Of a DNA stretch of 64,000 nucleotides, positions 50,883 through 60,130 are shown piece by piece. A model generated the notes under the pieces. The model saw only the letters and a program-made list of their open reading frames with translations. It had not been told where the DNA came from and did no database searches. This DNA is from Sporolactobacillus sp. STSJ-5 (GTDB lineage: Bacteria > Bacillota > Bacilli > Bacillales > Sporolactobacillaceae). How positions within the stretch are numbered: the stretch's first letter is position 1; every line of letters begins with the position of its first letter. The stretch lies in NCBI RefSeq assembly GCF_024385605.1, contig NZ_JANFOJ010000004.1, positions 140,036-204,035 on the forward strand, written 5' to 3'. A program made the position numbers and the translations under genes.

Positions 50883-51302
50883 TCAGCAGTCTTGCTTTTT
50901 TGAAAAGACCACAGCCGTATGAATCATATTTTTCAGCACCTCGGCATTTATATCCGCAAGCTTATTGACGTAGATGCAGGCTTTTCCTCGTGTATGTTTG
51001 CCAAAATCCGGTGCAAATTTTTCATAATCCTCATCTTCCATCATCAGGTACAGGCTGATCTTCGCTTTTCTCGGAGAAAATCCGGTAAGCGGGGCATCGC
51101 CTTCATGCCCGGAGGCGTACTTATAATGATACGAGCCGAATCCGATAATGCTCGGTCCCCACATTTTTGCCTCATAACCAGTTGTTTCTGTAAAGAGATT
51201 GAGCAACCGATAAGTGTCCTCGCGTTTTTTCGGATTTTCCACCGTTTCAATAAATTCAATCACACTGTTGTCGGTCTCTTTCGTTTTTGGTTCGTAGCCC
51301 AT
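50883..51302 (-). CDS. DUF1801 family protein
   Basis: About 140 residues from the ATG at 51302, which has GAGGTGA 5 bases upstream; an ATG at 51320 is a second in-frame start. FIETVENPKKREDTYRLLNLFTETTGYEAKMWGPSIIGFGSYHYKYASG is the DUF1801 N terminus; GFSPRKAKISLYLM and GKACIYVNKLADIN follow. Small alpha+beta domain (YdhG-like) of unknown function. Divergent from the M16 peptidase gene. Confidence 0.85.
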   Translation of the reverse strand: MGYEPKTKETDNSVIEFIETVENPKKREDTYRLLNLFTETTGYEAKMWGPSIIGFGSYHYKYASGHEGDAPLTGFSPRKAKISLYLMMEDEDYEKFAPDFGKHTRGKACIYVNKLADINAEVLKNMIHTAVVFSKKQDC

Positions 51303-51504
51303 ATTCGTCACCTCACTCATTTTTTTGCCTTCAGTATGAAAATGACCTTTCCTGTACATTTTAAACAAAGACGCGAGATCACGGAAAATGCGGATTGTCA
51401 AAGGCATTATTTTCTAAATAATACTGTATAATAAAAGTGTTGCCATTTTCAACGTGGCGTGCGCTCGCTTGGAAGCGAAACATGTTTTAATAGGAGGTTA
51501 CTTA

Positions 51505-54435
51505 ATGGAAACACTCACTCAAAATAAGGTAGTCCATGGTTTTCGACTGCTGCATACCGACACAATCCAAGACATTCACTCAGAAGCCTATGTGTTCGAG
51601 CATGAGAAAAGCGGCGCGAGGTTATTGTTTCTGAAAAACGACGATGACAACAAAGTCTTCTCGATCAGTTTCCGCACGCCTCCGGAAAATAACACCGGCG
51701 TTTTTCATATTCTTGAGCACTCGGTTCTTTGCGGTTCCGATAAATATCCGGTCAAAGAACCGTTTGTCGAACTGCTCAAGGGTTCGCTGAATACGTTTTT
51801 AAATGCGTTCACCTTCAGCGACAAAACGATGTATCCGGTAGCCAGTAAAAATGACAAAGATTTTCAGAACCTGATGGATGTCTATCTCGATGCGGTCTTC
51901 CATCCGAATATTTATAAATACAAGGAAATTCTGCAGCAGGAAGGCTGGCACTACGAACTGGAAAAAGCAGACGATCCGATCCATTACAAAGGTGTCGTCT
52001 ACAACGAAATGAAAGGTGCCTTCTCTTCCCCTGAAGGACTGCTGATGCGCGCGAACCAAAACTCGCTGTTCCCGGACACGAGCTACGGCTATGAATCCGG
52101 CGGCGATCCGCTCTACATTCCCGATCTGACCTACGATTACTTCCTGCAATGCCATAAAAAATATTACAGTCCGGCCAACAGCTACATTTATTTGTACGGA
52201 AATATGGATATTGAAGAGAAGCTTGCCTATCTCGATCAGGCTTATCTTGCCGGTTATGATCGCATTGAGGTCGATTCCTCAATCGCAGTACAGAAGCCGA
52301 TTGGCAAAATTAATGAAATCATCAAGGAATATCCGGTGCTCCCTGATGCAGACTTGAATGATAAAACATATTTGAGCATGAATTTCGCCGTGTCGACCTC
52401 TACCGATCCGGAAACGTATCTGGCGTTCGATATTCTCGATTATCTGCTGCTTGACAGTCCTGCCGCACCGCTGAAAAAGGCAATTCTCGACGCAGGCATC
52501 GGTCAGGATGTGTTCGGCTCCTACGATAACAGCATTCTGCAGCCGTTTTTCTCAGTAAATGTAAAGAATGCAAACGAGAGTCAGAAGGAAGCCTTTAAGA
52601 AGGTTGTTTTCGATACGCTGAGAACGTTCGTCAAAGACGGTTTGGATAAAAAACAGATTGAAGCGGCGATCAACGTTAAAGAATTCCAGCTGCGTGAAGC
52701 GGATTACGGTTCCATGCCGAAGGGCCTGATCTACAGCATTATGTCGATGGACAGCTGGTTGTATGACGAAGATCCGTTCATACATTTGAAATTTGAAAGC
52801 ACCTTGGCAAAAATCAAGCAAGCGTTGACGAGCAACTATTTCGAAGCGTTGATTGAAAAATATCTGATTAACAGCAATCACCAAACTTTTGTTACGATTG
52901 CGCCGTCTAAAACAATTGCGGAAAAAGAAGCGAAGAAAGTCGAAGCTGCTTTAGCAGATGCAAAGCAAAAGCTGGATGCGGAAGGCGTGCAACAAATTAT
53001 TGATGAGACGAAAAAGCTGAAAGAGCGTCAATCCAGTGCTGATACTCCTGAAGATTTGCGTAAAATCCCGACCCTTGCGCTGTCTGATGTTGAGCGGAAA
53101 GCGGAAGACCTACCGCTCAAGGAGACTGCAATCGACGACGTCAAAACACTCTACCATGATCTGGAAAGCAACAAGATTGCCTACGTTAATCTTTATTTTG
53201 ATGCGACGGCGGTCCCTGCAGATCAAATTTCCTGTCTTACACTTTTGCAGGAAGTACTTGGAAAAGTCGATACGGAAAAATACGCCTACTCGGATTTGGT
53301 CAGCGAAATCAACATTCAAACCGGCGGCATTGATTTTGACAATCAGACCTTCAGTGACAAATCAGATGATGACGCCTATGCACCGAAGTTCTCCGTAAAA
53401 ACCAAAGTGCTTGTGGAAAAGCTGCCTCAGGCGTTCGCGCTGATCCATGAAATCCTGTATCACAGCAAATTTGACAATGCGGCACGTATTCGCGAAATTG
53501 TCAAAGAGATCAAGTCGCGCGTGGAGATGTCCTTCAACCAGAATGGTCAATCCGTTGTCGTCCGTCGACTGGGGTCCTACTTCTCGCAGGCAGCGGCTTA
53601 CAGCGAAAAATTGCGCGGCCTTGATTTCTATCAATTTATTTCAGATCTGGATAAAAATTGGGATGCGCGTATCGACCAGTTGTCCGATACTTTCGCGTCA
53701 CTTGCAAAGCAGCTGTTTACGAAAACTGCATTGACTGCAAGCGTAACGGGCAACTCCGAACTACTGAGTGCGGTTGAGAAGCAGTTCAGCACACTGGATC
53801 TGCAGACACAATCAGCTCCTGGCCGCAGCTCGAATCAATTGCCGGCGCCAGAAGCGAAAAATGAAGGATTGATGACCTCCAGCAAGGTCCAGTACGCGGC
53901 CAAGGGCGCCAACTTCAAATCGCTCGGCTTCGATTACACAGGCAAGCTTCAGGTTTTGAAAAAAATTCTGTCGCTTGACTATCTGTGGAACCAGGTACGC
54001 GTCATGGGCGGTGCGTACGGATGCGGCCTCGCACTCGAGTCCGCGGGCAACATGATTTTCTGGTCATACCGTGACCCGAACCTGAAGGAAACGCTGGCGA
54101 TCTACGATGAAGCAGCAAAATTCGCCGAATCGTTTGATGCCGACGATTTCGAAATGACGAAATATATTATCGGAACCTTGTCTGACCTGGATACACCGCT
54201 GACCCCGCGTGGTAAGGGCAGTATGGCCGATGCTCAATATTTCAAAAACATCACCCAAGCCGACGTACAGGAAACCCGCGACAATGTCCTTGATACAAAA
54301 CTGTCGGATATTCAAGCATTCGGCAAACTGCTGAAAAAAGTTACCGATCAAGGTCTGGTCTGCGTCCTCGGCAATGAAGGAAAAATCCAAGAAAACAAAG
54401 ACCTGTTTCAATCCTGCATCAACATATTCGACTGA
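51505..54435 (+). CDS. Insulinase-family metallopeptidase (M16C, presequence-protease type)
   Basis: 976 residues from the ATG at 51505, with GGAGG 8 bases upstream. The inverted zinc motif HxxEH is HILEH (about residues 67-71) in GVFHILEHSVLCGSDKYPVKEPF; the third ligand Glu is expected about 75-80 residues later in YKGVVYNEMKGAFSSPE. Two half-barrels with a long hinge make up the chain, as in PreP/CYM1. It cleaves peptides, often imported or signal-derived ones, in the cytosol. Complete; followed by a strong terminator and array B2. Confidence 0.93.
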   Translation: METLTQNKVVHGFRLLHTDTIQDIHSEAYVFEHEKSGARLLFLKNDDDNKVFSISFRTPPENNTGVFHILEHSVLCGSDKYPVKEPFVELLKGSLNTFLNAFTFSDKTMYPVASKNDKDFQNLMDVYLDAVFHPNIYKYKEILQQEGWHYELEKADDPIHYKGVVYNEMKGAFSSPEGLLMRANQNSLFPDTSYGYESGGDPLYIPDLTYDYFLQCHKKYYSPANSYIYLYGNMDIEEKLAYLDQAYLAGYDRIEVDSSIAVQKPIGKINEIIKEYPVLPDADLNDKTYLSMNFAVSTSTDPETYLAFDILDYLLLDSPAAPLKKAILDAGIGQDVFGSYDNSILQPFFSVNVKNANESQKEAFKKVVFDTLRTFVKDGLDKKQIEAAINVKEFQLREADYGSMPKGLIYSIMSMDSWLYDEDPFIHLKFESTLAKIKQALTSNYFEALIEKYLINSNHQTFVTIAPSKTIAEKEAKKVEAALADAKQKLDAEGVQQIIDETKKLKERQSSADTPEDLRKIPTLALSDVERKAEDLPLKETAIDDVKTLYHDLESNKIAYVNLYFDATAVPADQISCLTLLQEVLGKVDTEKYAYSDLVSEINIQTGGIDFDNQTFSDKSDDDAYAPKFSVKTKVLVEKLPQAFALIHEILYHSKFDNAARIREIVKEIKSRVEMSFNQNGQSVVVRRLGSYFSQAAAYSEKLRGLDFYQFISDLDKNWDARIDQLSDTFASLAKQLFTKTALTASVTGNSELLSAVEKQFSTLDLQTQSAPGRSSNQLPAPEAKNEGLMTSSKVQYAAKGANFKSLGFDYTGKLQVLKKILSLDYLWNQVRVMGGAYGCGLALESAGNMIFWSYRDPNLKETLAIYDEAAKFAESFDADDFEMTKYIIGTLSDLDTPLTPRGKGSMADAQYFKNITQADVQETRDNVLDTKLSDIQAFGKLLKKVTDQGLVCVLGNEGKIQENKDLFQSCINIFD

Positions 54436-54446
54436 TTCAGATAAAG

Positions 54447-54483
54447 AAAGAGCTGTGAGCGGCCTGCTCACAGCTCTTTTTAT
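54447..54483 (+). terminator. Terminator after the M16 peptidase
   Basis: 14-base arms AAAGAGCTGTGAGC and GCTCACAGCTCTTT with a five-base loop, then a T run. Confidence 0.92.
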
Positions 54484-54514
54484 TTTGATTTTGATCTCTC
54501 ATGGATTCGATATT

Positions 54515-54945
54515 CGGTTTAAACTTTTTGAGGTTCGGTCTCACTTTCCTTTGATTCGGTCTAACTCTTCAGCGTTTCGCTCTTACTTTTCCTTGATTCG
54601 GTCTAACTTCTGATTTTCGGTCTCACTTTCCTTTGATTCGGTCTAACTCTTCAGCGTTTCGCTCTCACTTTTCCTTGATTCGGTCTAACTTCTGATTTTC
54701 GGTCTCACTTTCCTTTGATTCGGTCTAACTCTTCAGCGTTTCGGTCTCACTTTTCCTTGATTCGGTCTAACTTCTGATTTTCGGTCTCACTTTTCTTGAT
54801 TCGGTCTAACTCTTCAGCGTTTCGGTCTCACTTTTCCTTGATTCGGTCTAACTTCTGATTTTCGGTCTCACTTTTCTTTGATTCGGTCTCACTCTTCAGC
54901 GTTTCGGCCTCACTTTTCCTTGATTCGGTCTCACTTCCCGCGGAG
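54515..54945 (+). repeat. Family B repeat array B2
   Basis: Modules TTCGGTCTCACTTTCCTTTG-A, TTCGGTCTAACTCTTCAGCG-T, TTCGCTCTCACTTTTCCTTG-A (21 each) and a 19-base TTCGGTCTAACTTCTGATT form an 82-bp unit. The marker CTTCAGCG starts at 54567, 54649, 54731, 54812 and 54894 (steps 82, 82, 81, 82). It lies between two convergent genes, with the core in the direction of the peptidase gene. No gene is supported. Confidence 0.93.
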
Positions 54946-54972
54946 TTTGATCCAATCGCTTAACCTTGGGCT

Positions 54973-56523
54973 TTAATGAATTGATCGAAAGTGTTTGATT
55001 TCAATGTTACTAAAGACGGCAGTTCCGTCCTCGGAGTACAGACTGATGCCTTGGTCGTTCAGGTTCGGAAAGACTTCGTTTGTGAGAACGGTTCGCCCAT
55101 CGTCTGTGAAAACTTCGATACTTGTTTTATCGACAAGGATTTTAAGATGCACACGTTTGGTATCTTGAGCAAGCGGTGCACGGCTTTCCAAGTACTTTTT
55201 ACTCTCATCCGGCTGATTTGTGAACGTGCGATTAACATAAAGATAGCCGCCTTCAGCAAATACTCCGACATCGATATGCCGTTTTTCATTGTCGGATTCG
55301 CGCAGCCGGAGCCCGACGTTGCGTGCATTGGTCCACGACAGATCGACATCAAGCTGATAGGCAGTTCCGTGCACATCGAGTGTTTTCGAACCATTCACGC
55401 GGACTGTTTTCAGCCGCTGCGTCGAATCAACAAGCTTATCCACTTCGGCAACCGGTTGAGAAGCCAGGCTGTAGCCACCGTCCTGCTTAATCAAATGAAT
55501 TTGGCGTACGATTGAGTTCACGCCGTTGAATTTGTCCTTTTTCAGAGTCGGCGTAGTGTTAGGATAGTCCCAATTATTCATCCATGCGATAGCATAGCGC
55601 GAATCGAGCTTGTCTTTCGCCTTTCCGTTATCGAATGTCACGCCGGCATACCAATCGAATCCGTAGTCCAGCCATTGCGGCGTATCTTGATCAGCAGTAA
55701 ATTTTTTCCCGTCAAAATCACCGGTCCAGTATGCATATGTGTTCGGAAGTCCCTCTGCTTTTCCATTGGCGCTTGCACCGAGCACCCACTTAACCGTTCC
55801 GTCACCGGCACGCAGCTGAAAGAGATCCGGGCATTCGATCACTCCTATATTCTGTGTCATGAAACCATCCGTGTAGTGCCAATCCTTTAGATCATTCGAT
55901 TCATAGAACCCGATTTTCGATCCTTCGGCAAGCAGCAAGATCCATTTATGGCGCGATTCGTCCCAGATCACCTTCGGATCGCGGAAATCCTTGACACCGG
56001 GATTGGGCAATATCGAATCCTCATTGTCTTGCTTAAATGTTTTCCCGTCATCGGTGCTGTACCACAGAAATTGCTCCTGATCACGCTGCGCGGGCGGCTG
56101 AGTCACAATGGCAACCAGTGCATTTTTTCCAAATCCGGCCGTGTTTTCCGGATCGCGCACAACCGATCCGGTCCAGATGTCACCGTTTTTATTCGTGTAT
56201 TTTGGAATGGCGACACCATCATCCTTCCAGTGCACGAGATCCTTCGATGTGGCCAGTCGCCACTCCGTCCCGTTCCCTTTCGGATAATCGCGATTGTACA
56301 AATAATAATAATGATACTTGCCATTAAAATAGAGCGGCCGCTGCGGATCATTCATCCATTTATCCGGCACTGAGAAATGATAGACCGGTCGATAAGAATC
56401 TTCCTTTTTATGTGTCACTTGTTTCTCCTTCGGCCGAAATGATTGAGACAGGACAAGCGCTATTATCACAAGGAGCAGACCGAGCATCACCAGACTGCTC
56501 ACAATCCAAACTTTTTTATTCAC
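54973..56523 (-). CDS. levB: Levanase LevB-type (GH32) with membrane anchor
   Basis: 516 residues from a GTG at 56523, with GGAGG 8 bases upstream. One N-terminal membrane/signal helix (VSSLVMLGLLLVIIALVL). GH32 five-bladed propeller: nucleophile Asp in KWMNDPQRPLYFNGKYHYYYLYN, RDP motif (transition-state Asp) in DFRDPKVIWDE, acid/base Glu in VIECPDLFQL. A beta-sandwich completes the C terminus (LKILVDKTSIEVFTDDGR). Close overall to B. subtilis endolevanase LevB, and likewise encoded after sacB. It would cut levan made by SacB. A terminator lies between the two genes. Confidence 0.93.
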   Translation of the reverse strand: MNKKVWIVSSLVMLGLLLVIIALVLSQSFRPKEKQVTHKKEDSYRPVYHFSVPDKWMNDPQRPLYFNGKYHYYYLYNRDYPKGNGTEWRLATSKDLVHWKDDGVAIPKYTNKNGDIWTGSVVRDPENTAGFGKNALVAIVTQPPAQRDQEQFLWYSTDDGKTFKQDNEDSILPNPGVKDFRDPKVIWDESRHKWILLLAEGSKIGFYESNDLKDWHYTDGFMTQNIGVIECPDLFQLRAGDGTVKWVLGASANGKAEGLPNTYAYWTGDFDGKKFTADQDTPQWLDYGFDWYAGVTFDNGKAKDKLDSRYAIAWMNNWDYPNTTPTLKKDKFNGVNSIVRQIHLIKQDGGYSLASQPVAEVDKLVDSTQRLKTVRVNGSKTLDVHGTAYQLDVDLSWTNARNVGLRLRESDNEKRHIDVGVFAEGGYLYVNRTFTNQPDESKKYLESRAPLAQDTKRVHLKILVDKTSIEVFTDDGRTVLTNEVFPNLNDQGISLYSEDGTAVFSNIEIKHFRSIH

Positions 56524-56679
56524 AAGAATAACCTCCAGCATGTCACAGCATTCATCGTCGCACATTTTTTACGCAAAAAATGAAAATGTCGCCTATAATC
56601 GACATTATTTTCTCTAATGCTTATTATGATCCATTATGTTCAGGGATATGAATAACCATTTCGCAATCTATTTTTGTGT

Positions 56680-56706
56680 AAAAAAAGACTCCTGATTTGG
56701 AGTCTC
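56680..56706 (-). terminator. Terminator between sacB and levB
   Basis: Leftward: GAGACTCC/GGAGTCT stem with a six-base loop, then TTTTTTT. Partial readthrough would make levB less expressed than sacB. Confidence 0.85.
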
Positions 56707-56746
56707 AATTTTCCTGCTATGAACTAATGACTTACCTTCTCGATTA

Positions 56747-58204
56747 TTAGTCAATGGTGAGCTGACCTTGATCAAGAATGCTGTCCGGTACAACCGATGA
56801 CCGTGAGCCTTGAAGTTTCACAAGGAAGCTTGGCGCAAAAGTTGAATGTTGGTCATCAAATGTCCCTCTGTTGGTCATGTAGCTTGTGATGACCACCTTG
56901 TTCCCTTTTTTCTGAGGCACAGCAAAATGCGAGTAGTTCCATGTGATGTCATCCGTATCCAGATCCATCTGCAGAACCAGTCCGCTGCCATTCAACGGAT
57001 GATACGTACCGGTGAGCGAGTTGGATACAAAGCCGAGCATGTACACATCTTTGTCGCTGATCCCGTCAATGGTCATTTTCGCACCGCGTGAATCGGTGAA
57101 CAGGTACCATTTGCCGTTCATTTTGAATACATTTGCACGCTCAATTTCATCCGTAACCGTGTTCGATGCAATTAAAGGTTTCATAACTTTCTTCAAGGTG
57201 TAATCATCATTGAGTTCAATGATTCCAAGCGCACCGTTAGCAAGTGACGCAAGATTCTTTTTCGGGCTGTCGAGCAGCGCTTTGCGTTCCTTTTGGAAAT
57301 AGCGCAGGCTGCCGCCGTAGAATGCACGATTATTGAATTGGTCATCGCCTTGGTAGCCCACTTTCGTTCCGGTGTTTGCTTCAAATACCAAATATTTGTG
57401 TCCGTTATCTTCAACATAGTGCGGATCACGGAACGTGTGGTTGTCTGCGCCTTTGTCGCCGGCTGCGAATTGATCAACGGTTTGATAGTATTTGCCGTCA
57501 CCAGCGAAAATTGACTTCAAATCTTCGATGCCGTCTACCTTCAATGAGTCTACGTCCGGCTGTGAAAGATTGATCTGTGCGGTTGTCAGTGTTTGTTTCC
57601 CATAAAGCTTCTTGCCCTCGTCCCAAGGCTGACGGTTGGTATAGAACAAACGCACCTTGCCGTCCTTGGTCAACGTCGCCGATCCGGACCATTCCTCAGC
57701 CTGATCTTTTAATATCTGATCGTTTGTTTTCAGATGATCATCAGCCTGGAAGACGCGTCCTGCATTTTTCCAGCTGTCGATCGATGTATCGCCTTTCTTT
57801 TGATAGAAGAGGTAGATGAACGTATCGCTGCCGACTTTCGGATCACCGGCAAGTGCGAAGACAATATTATAGCCCTTGTAATCGGCAACCGTGCCATCTG
57901 CATTTTGTAGCGGCCAGCTGTCCCAAACATCCAGGTCAATCGTGTTTCCGTCCTTGTCCTTGCCTATTGCCGACGGAAGATTCTCAATCGTTGATTCATC
58001 AAATTCAGGAACTTGGAACCGTTCGTTTTCCTGCTGATCCGGAATCTTACTCATATCATAACGTGTCAGATGCGAGATGCCATACGTTTTATTCTTTCCA
58101 AAGTAATCAATTGGCTTTGCCGATGCTTGCGTGCTACCGCCAATCATAAAGGTTGTGACAAGCAGCGCGGCTGCCGTCTGTTTTGCGATTTTGCCAATGT
58201 GCAT
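56747..58204 (-). CDS. sacB: Levansucrase SacB (GH68), secreted
   Basis: 485 residues. Signal peptide MHIGKIAKQTAAALLVTTFM...TQASA with cleavage expected after ASA. Catalytic triad: nucleophile Asp in DVWDSWPLQNADG, transition-state Asp in TFRDPHYVEDNG, acid/base Glu in VTDEIERANVFKM. Closes with RGTFDDQHSTFAPSFLVKLQG. It splits sucrose and builds levan outside the cell. Preceded by GGGAGAGG. A cre-like site lies about 360 bases upstream; no SacY-type antiterminator target was found. Confidence 0.96.
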   Translation of the reverse strand: MHIGKIAKQTAAALLVTTFMIGGSTQASAKPIDYFGKNKTYGISHLTRYDMSKIPDQQENERFQVPEFDESTIENLPSAIGKDKDGNTIDLDVWDSWPLQNADGTVADYKGYNIVFALAGDPKVGSDTFIYLFYQKKGDTSIDSWKNAGRVFQADDHLKTNDQILKDQAEEWSGSATLTKDGKVRLFYTNRQPWDEGKKLYGKQTLTTAQINLSQPDVDSLKVDGIEDLKSIFAGDGKYYQTVDQFAAGDKGADNHTFRDPHYVEDNGHKYLVFEANTGTKVGYQGDDQFNNRAFYGGSLRYFQKERKALLDSPKKNLASLANGALGIIELNDDYTLKKVMKPLIASNTVTDEIERANVFKMNGKWYLFTDSRGAKMTIDGISDKDVYMLGFVSNSLTGTYHPLNGSGLVLQMDLDTDDITWNYSHFAVPQKKGNKVVITSYMTNRGTFDDQHSTFAPSFLVKLQGSRSSVVPDSILDQGQLTID

Positions 58205-58692
58205 GTTTTCCTCTCCCTGTTCCTTATTTGTCTTGCTGCATCATTTCATGGAACCGAGCACCTTGTCTGCGTGCTTCTCTCTTTGTCATTTCCCATGAAA
58301 AAGATAATTGTCAACCGGTCGTCAAAATGTCGGCGCCGGTTCCCCACAAGAATACGTGGAAACCAATGAACTCGTCAATTGAGCAAATGAAGGATAAAAA
58401 CGTAGATTTTTCCAAATGAATTATTTAAATCATAGGTCTTAAGACACATGTACTATTGCATTAATGACAAACAGTGTCATATTCTCTAATGGCGCAGAAC
58501 AGTTTTTCATTTTGAATGATTGATGTTCGATTCATGCCTGTCCTAAAATCCTTTATACATGTGAAAAATGTAAACGCATGCTCCGTTGCAATTAACGATT
58601 TGCATGTATTGTCATGAAAAAGTAATAAAAATGGGTCTAAGAGACCGTGAGCAAAAAATATTTTTGGATAATTTTACTATAAATTAATTTAA
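58205..58692. other. Divergent regulatory region between sacB and the MBL gene
   Basis: No gene is seen. The sacB leader contains an AACCGG-N17-CCGGTT dyad (58313-58341) next to a TTGACA sequence on the minus strand. Further up is a cre match at 58568-58582. I could not place a convincing -10 for sacB. Confidence 0.55.
58568..58582. promoter_or_regulatory. Catabolite-responsive element (cre) candidate
   Basis: ATGTAAACGCATGCT fits the consensus WTGNAANCGNWNNCW at every fixed position. It lies in the sacB/MBL intergenic region and would let CcpA-HPr(Ser-P) repress fructan genes on preferred sugar. Confidence 0.65.
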
Positions 58693-58740
58693 TTCACAAA
58701 ACTAATATCATAAGTTAAAATACTAATAAAATTAGTTTTG
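58693..58740 (+). promoter_or_regulatory. MBL-tetR promoter with TetR operator candidate
   Basis: TTCACA (58693-58698) and TAAAAT (58716-58721) with a 17-base spacer. Perfect 10-base arms CAAAACTAAT (58697-58706) and ATTAGTTTTG (58731-58740) bracket the -10. The TetR protein of the same transcript is the natural ligand. Confidence 0.65.
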
Positions 58741-58754
58741 CGGAGGTCATTTGT

Positions 58755-59468
58755 ATGCGCCTATTAAAATACGATCATTTTTATCAGCTGACTTTTTTTC
58801 CGACTTTGTTTCCCGTGAATTGCTACCTCGTTGAAGAAGAAGATGCACTTACGTTAATCGATTGTGCGCTTCCATCAAGCACACAATCAATTTTGAAAGC
58901 TGCAAAACGGATTGGTAAACCGATTACTCGTATTGTCTTGACTCATGCACATGGCGACCATGTCGGTGCACTCGATTCGTTGAAAAAAGCACTCCCGAGT
59001 GTCACCGTCTATATTTCCAAACGTGATGCGCGCCTGCTTGCCGGAAAAGTTGACCTTGATCCTGATGAACCACAGCTTCCCATTCGCGGGGGTATCCCTA
59101 AAAATATTCAAACCGTACCCGATCGCCTTGTGCAAGAAGGTGATACCATCGGCCGTCTGCTGGTCGTATCCAGTCCCGGTCATACCCCCGGCCATATCGC
59201 ATTTTTCGATCGAAAATATGGTGCACTTTTTGCCGGTGATGCTTTTCAAGTGCGCGGCGGGATTGCTGTCAGCGGTCAATTAAAATGGTTCTTCCCGTTT
59301 CCCGCACTCGCAACATGGAGTAAGCATACGGCTTACACAAGTGCGAAGAAATTACTCAATTTGAAACCGTACTATTTGTCCGTAGGACACGGCCGCGTAC
59401 TTGATCAACCGGAGCAGGCCATGTCTGGAGCGATCAGCTTTGCCGAGCAAAAAATGAAGGAGAATTAA
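58755..59468 (+). CDS. MBL-fold metallo-hydrolase
   Basis: 237 residues. LTHAHGDHVGALDSL is the HxHxDH metal motif (about 62-76), SPGHTPGHIAFF and ALFAGDAFQVRGG add the later His and bridging Asp, and LSVGHGRVL the last His, so both metal sites look complete. VNCYLVEEEDALTLIDCALP is the usual opening. Substrates range over lactones, thioesters and phosphodiesters. It ends 1 base before a TetR gene, which probably represses the pair. Confidence 0.92.
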   Translation: MRLLKYDHFYQLTFFPTLFPVNCYLVEEEDALTLIDCALPSSTQSILKAAKRIGKPITRIVLTHAHGDHVGALDSLKKALPSVTVYISKRDARLLAGKVDLDPDEPQLPIRGGIPKNIQTVPDRLVQEGDTIGRLLVVSSPGHTPGHIAFFDRKYGALFAGDAFQVRGGIAVSGQLKWFFPFPALATWSKHTAYTSAKKLLNLKPYYLSVGHGRVLDQPEQAMSGAISFAEQKMKEN

Positions 59469-59469
59469 G

Positions 59470-60042
59470 ATGCGCCAAGGGCTAACGAAACAGCAAATTA
59501 TTAAACAAGCTGCTCAGCAAATTGAGGAGACCGGTCTGCATAACCTTACGCTCGCCGCGCTCGCTCAGCGACTTCACATCAAAACACCGTCACTTTATAA
59601 TCACATAAACAATCTAACCGATCTGAGGAACGGCCTGTCCTGTTATGGATTGAGTATGCTCACGGAAAAATTGATTCAATCCGCACTGGGTAAATCGCAG
59701 GACGATGCCCTGTTCGCCATAGCCGGTACCTACATCGCTTTTGCAAAAGAGCATCCCAATCTCTATGACGCAATCATTCATGTGCCTGATCCCACCGACC
59801 CCGATCTTCATCAAATCGCCGAAAGGCTGCTTAACTTTTTGTTTAAAATTCTTGAAGGCTATCCTTTGAGTGAGGAGGATCGCGTTCATGCTGTTCGCGG
59901 ATTGCGCAGTATTGTCCATGGATTTGCCAGTTTGCAGCTGCATCAAGGATTTAACATGAAAAATGATCAAGACGAGTCTTTGAAATGGATCCTTTCCGCT
60001 TATCTTGCGGGGCTGAAGTTGAATTTGTCAAATAAGTCATAA
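59470..60042 (+). CDS. TetR family regulator with WHG-type C-terminal domain
   Basis: 190 residues. IIKQAAQQIEETGLHNLTLAALAQRLHIKTPSLYNHINNLTDLRNGL is the TetR helix-turn-helix (about 9-55). The C-terminal part with VRGLRSIVHGFASLQLHQGF matches the TetR_C_33/WHG group. AAGGAG upstream lies at the end of the MBL gene. Likely autorepressor acting on the inverted repeat at 58697-58740. Confidence 0.93.
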   Translation: MRQGLTKQQIIKQAAQQIEETGLHNLTLAALAQRLHIKTPSLYNHINNLTDLRNGLSCYGLSMLTEKLIQSALGKSQDDALFAIAGTYIAFAKEHPNLYDAIIHVPDPTDPDLHQIAERLLNFLFKILEGYPLSEEDRVHAVRGLRSIVHGFASLQLHQGFNMKNDQDESLKWILSAYLAGLKLNLSNKS

Positions 60043-60074
60043 AAGATGCTTGTTGATTGATCTGATCCATTAAA

Positions 60075-60113
60075 AATGCCGCCCGATCAAAGTAATGATC
60101 GAACGGCGTTTAT
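60075..60113 (+). terminator. Terminator after tetR
   Basis: GCCGCCCGATC pairs imperfectly with GATCGAACGGC across AAAGTAAT, followed by GTTTATTCTT. Confidence 0.6.
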
Positions 60114-60130
60114 TCTTCTCACCCTTCTAA

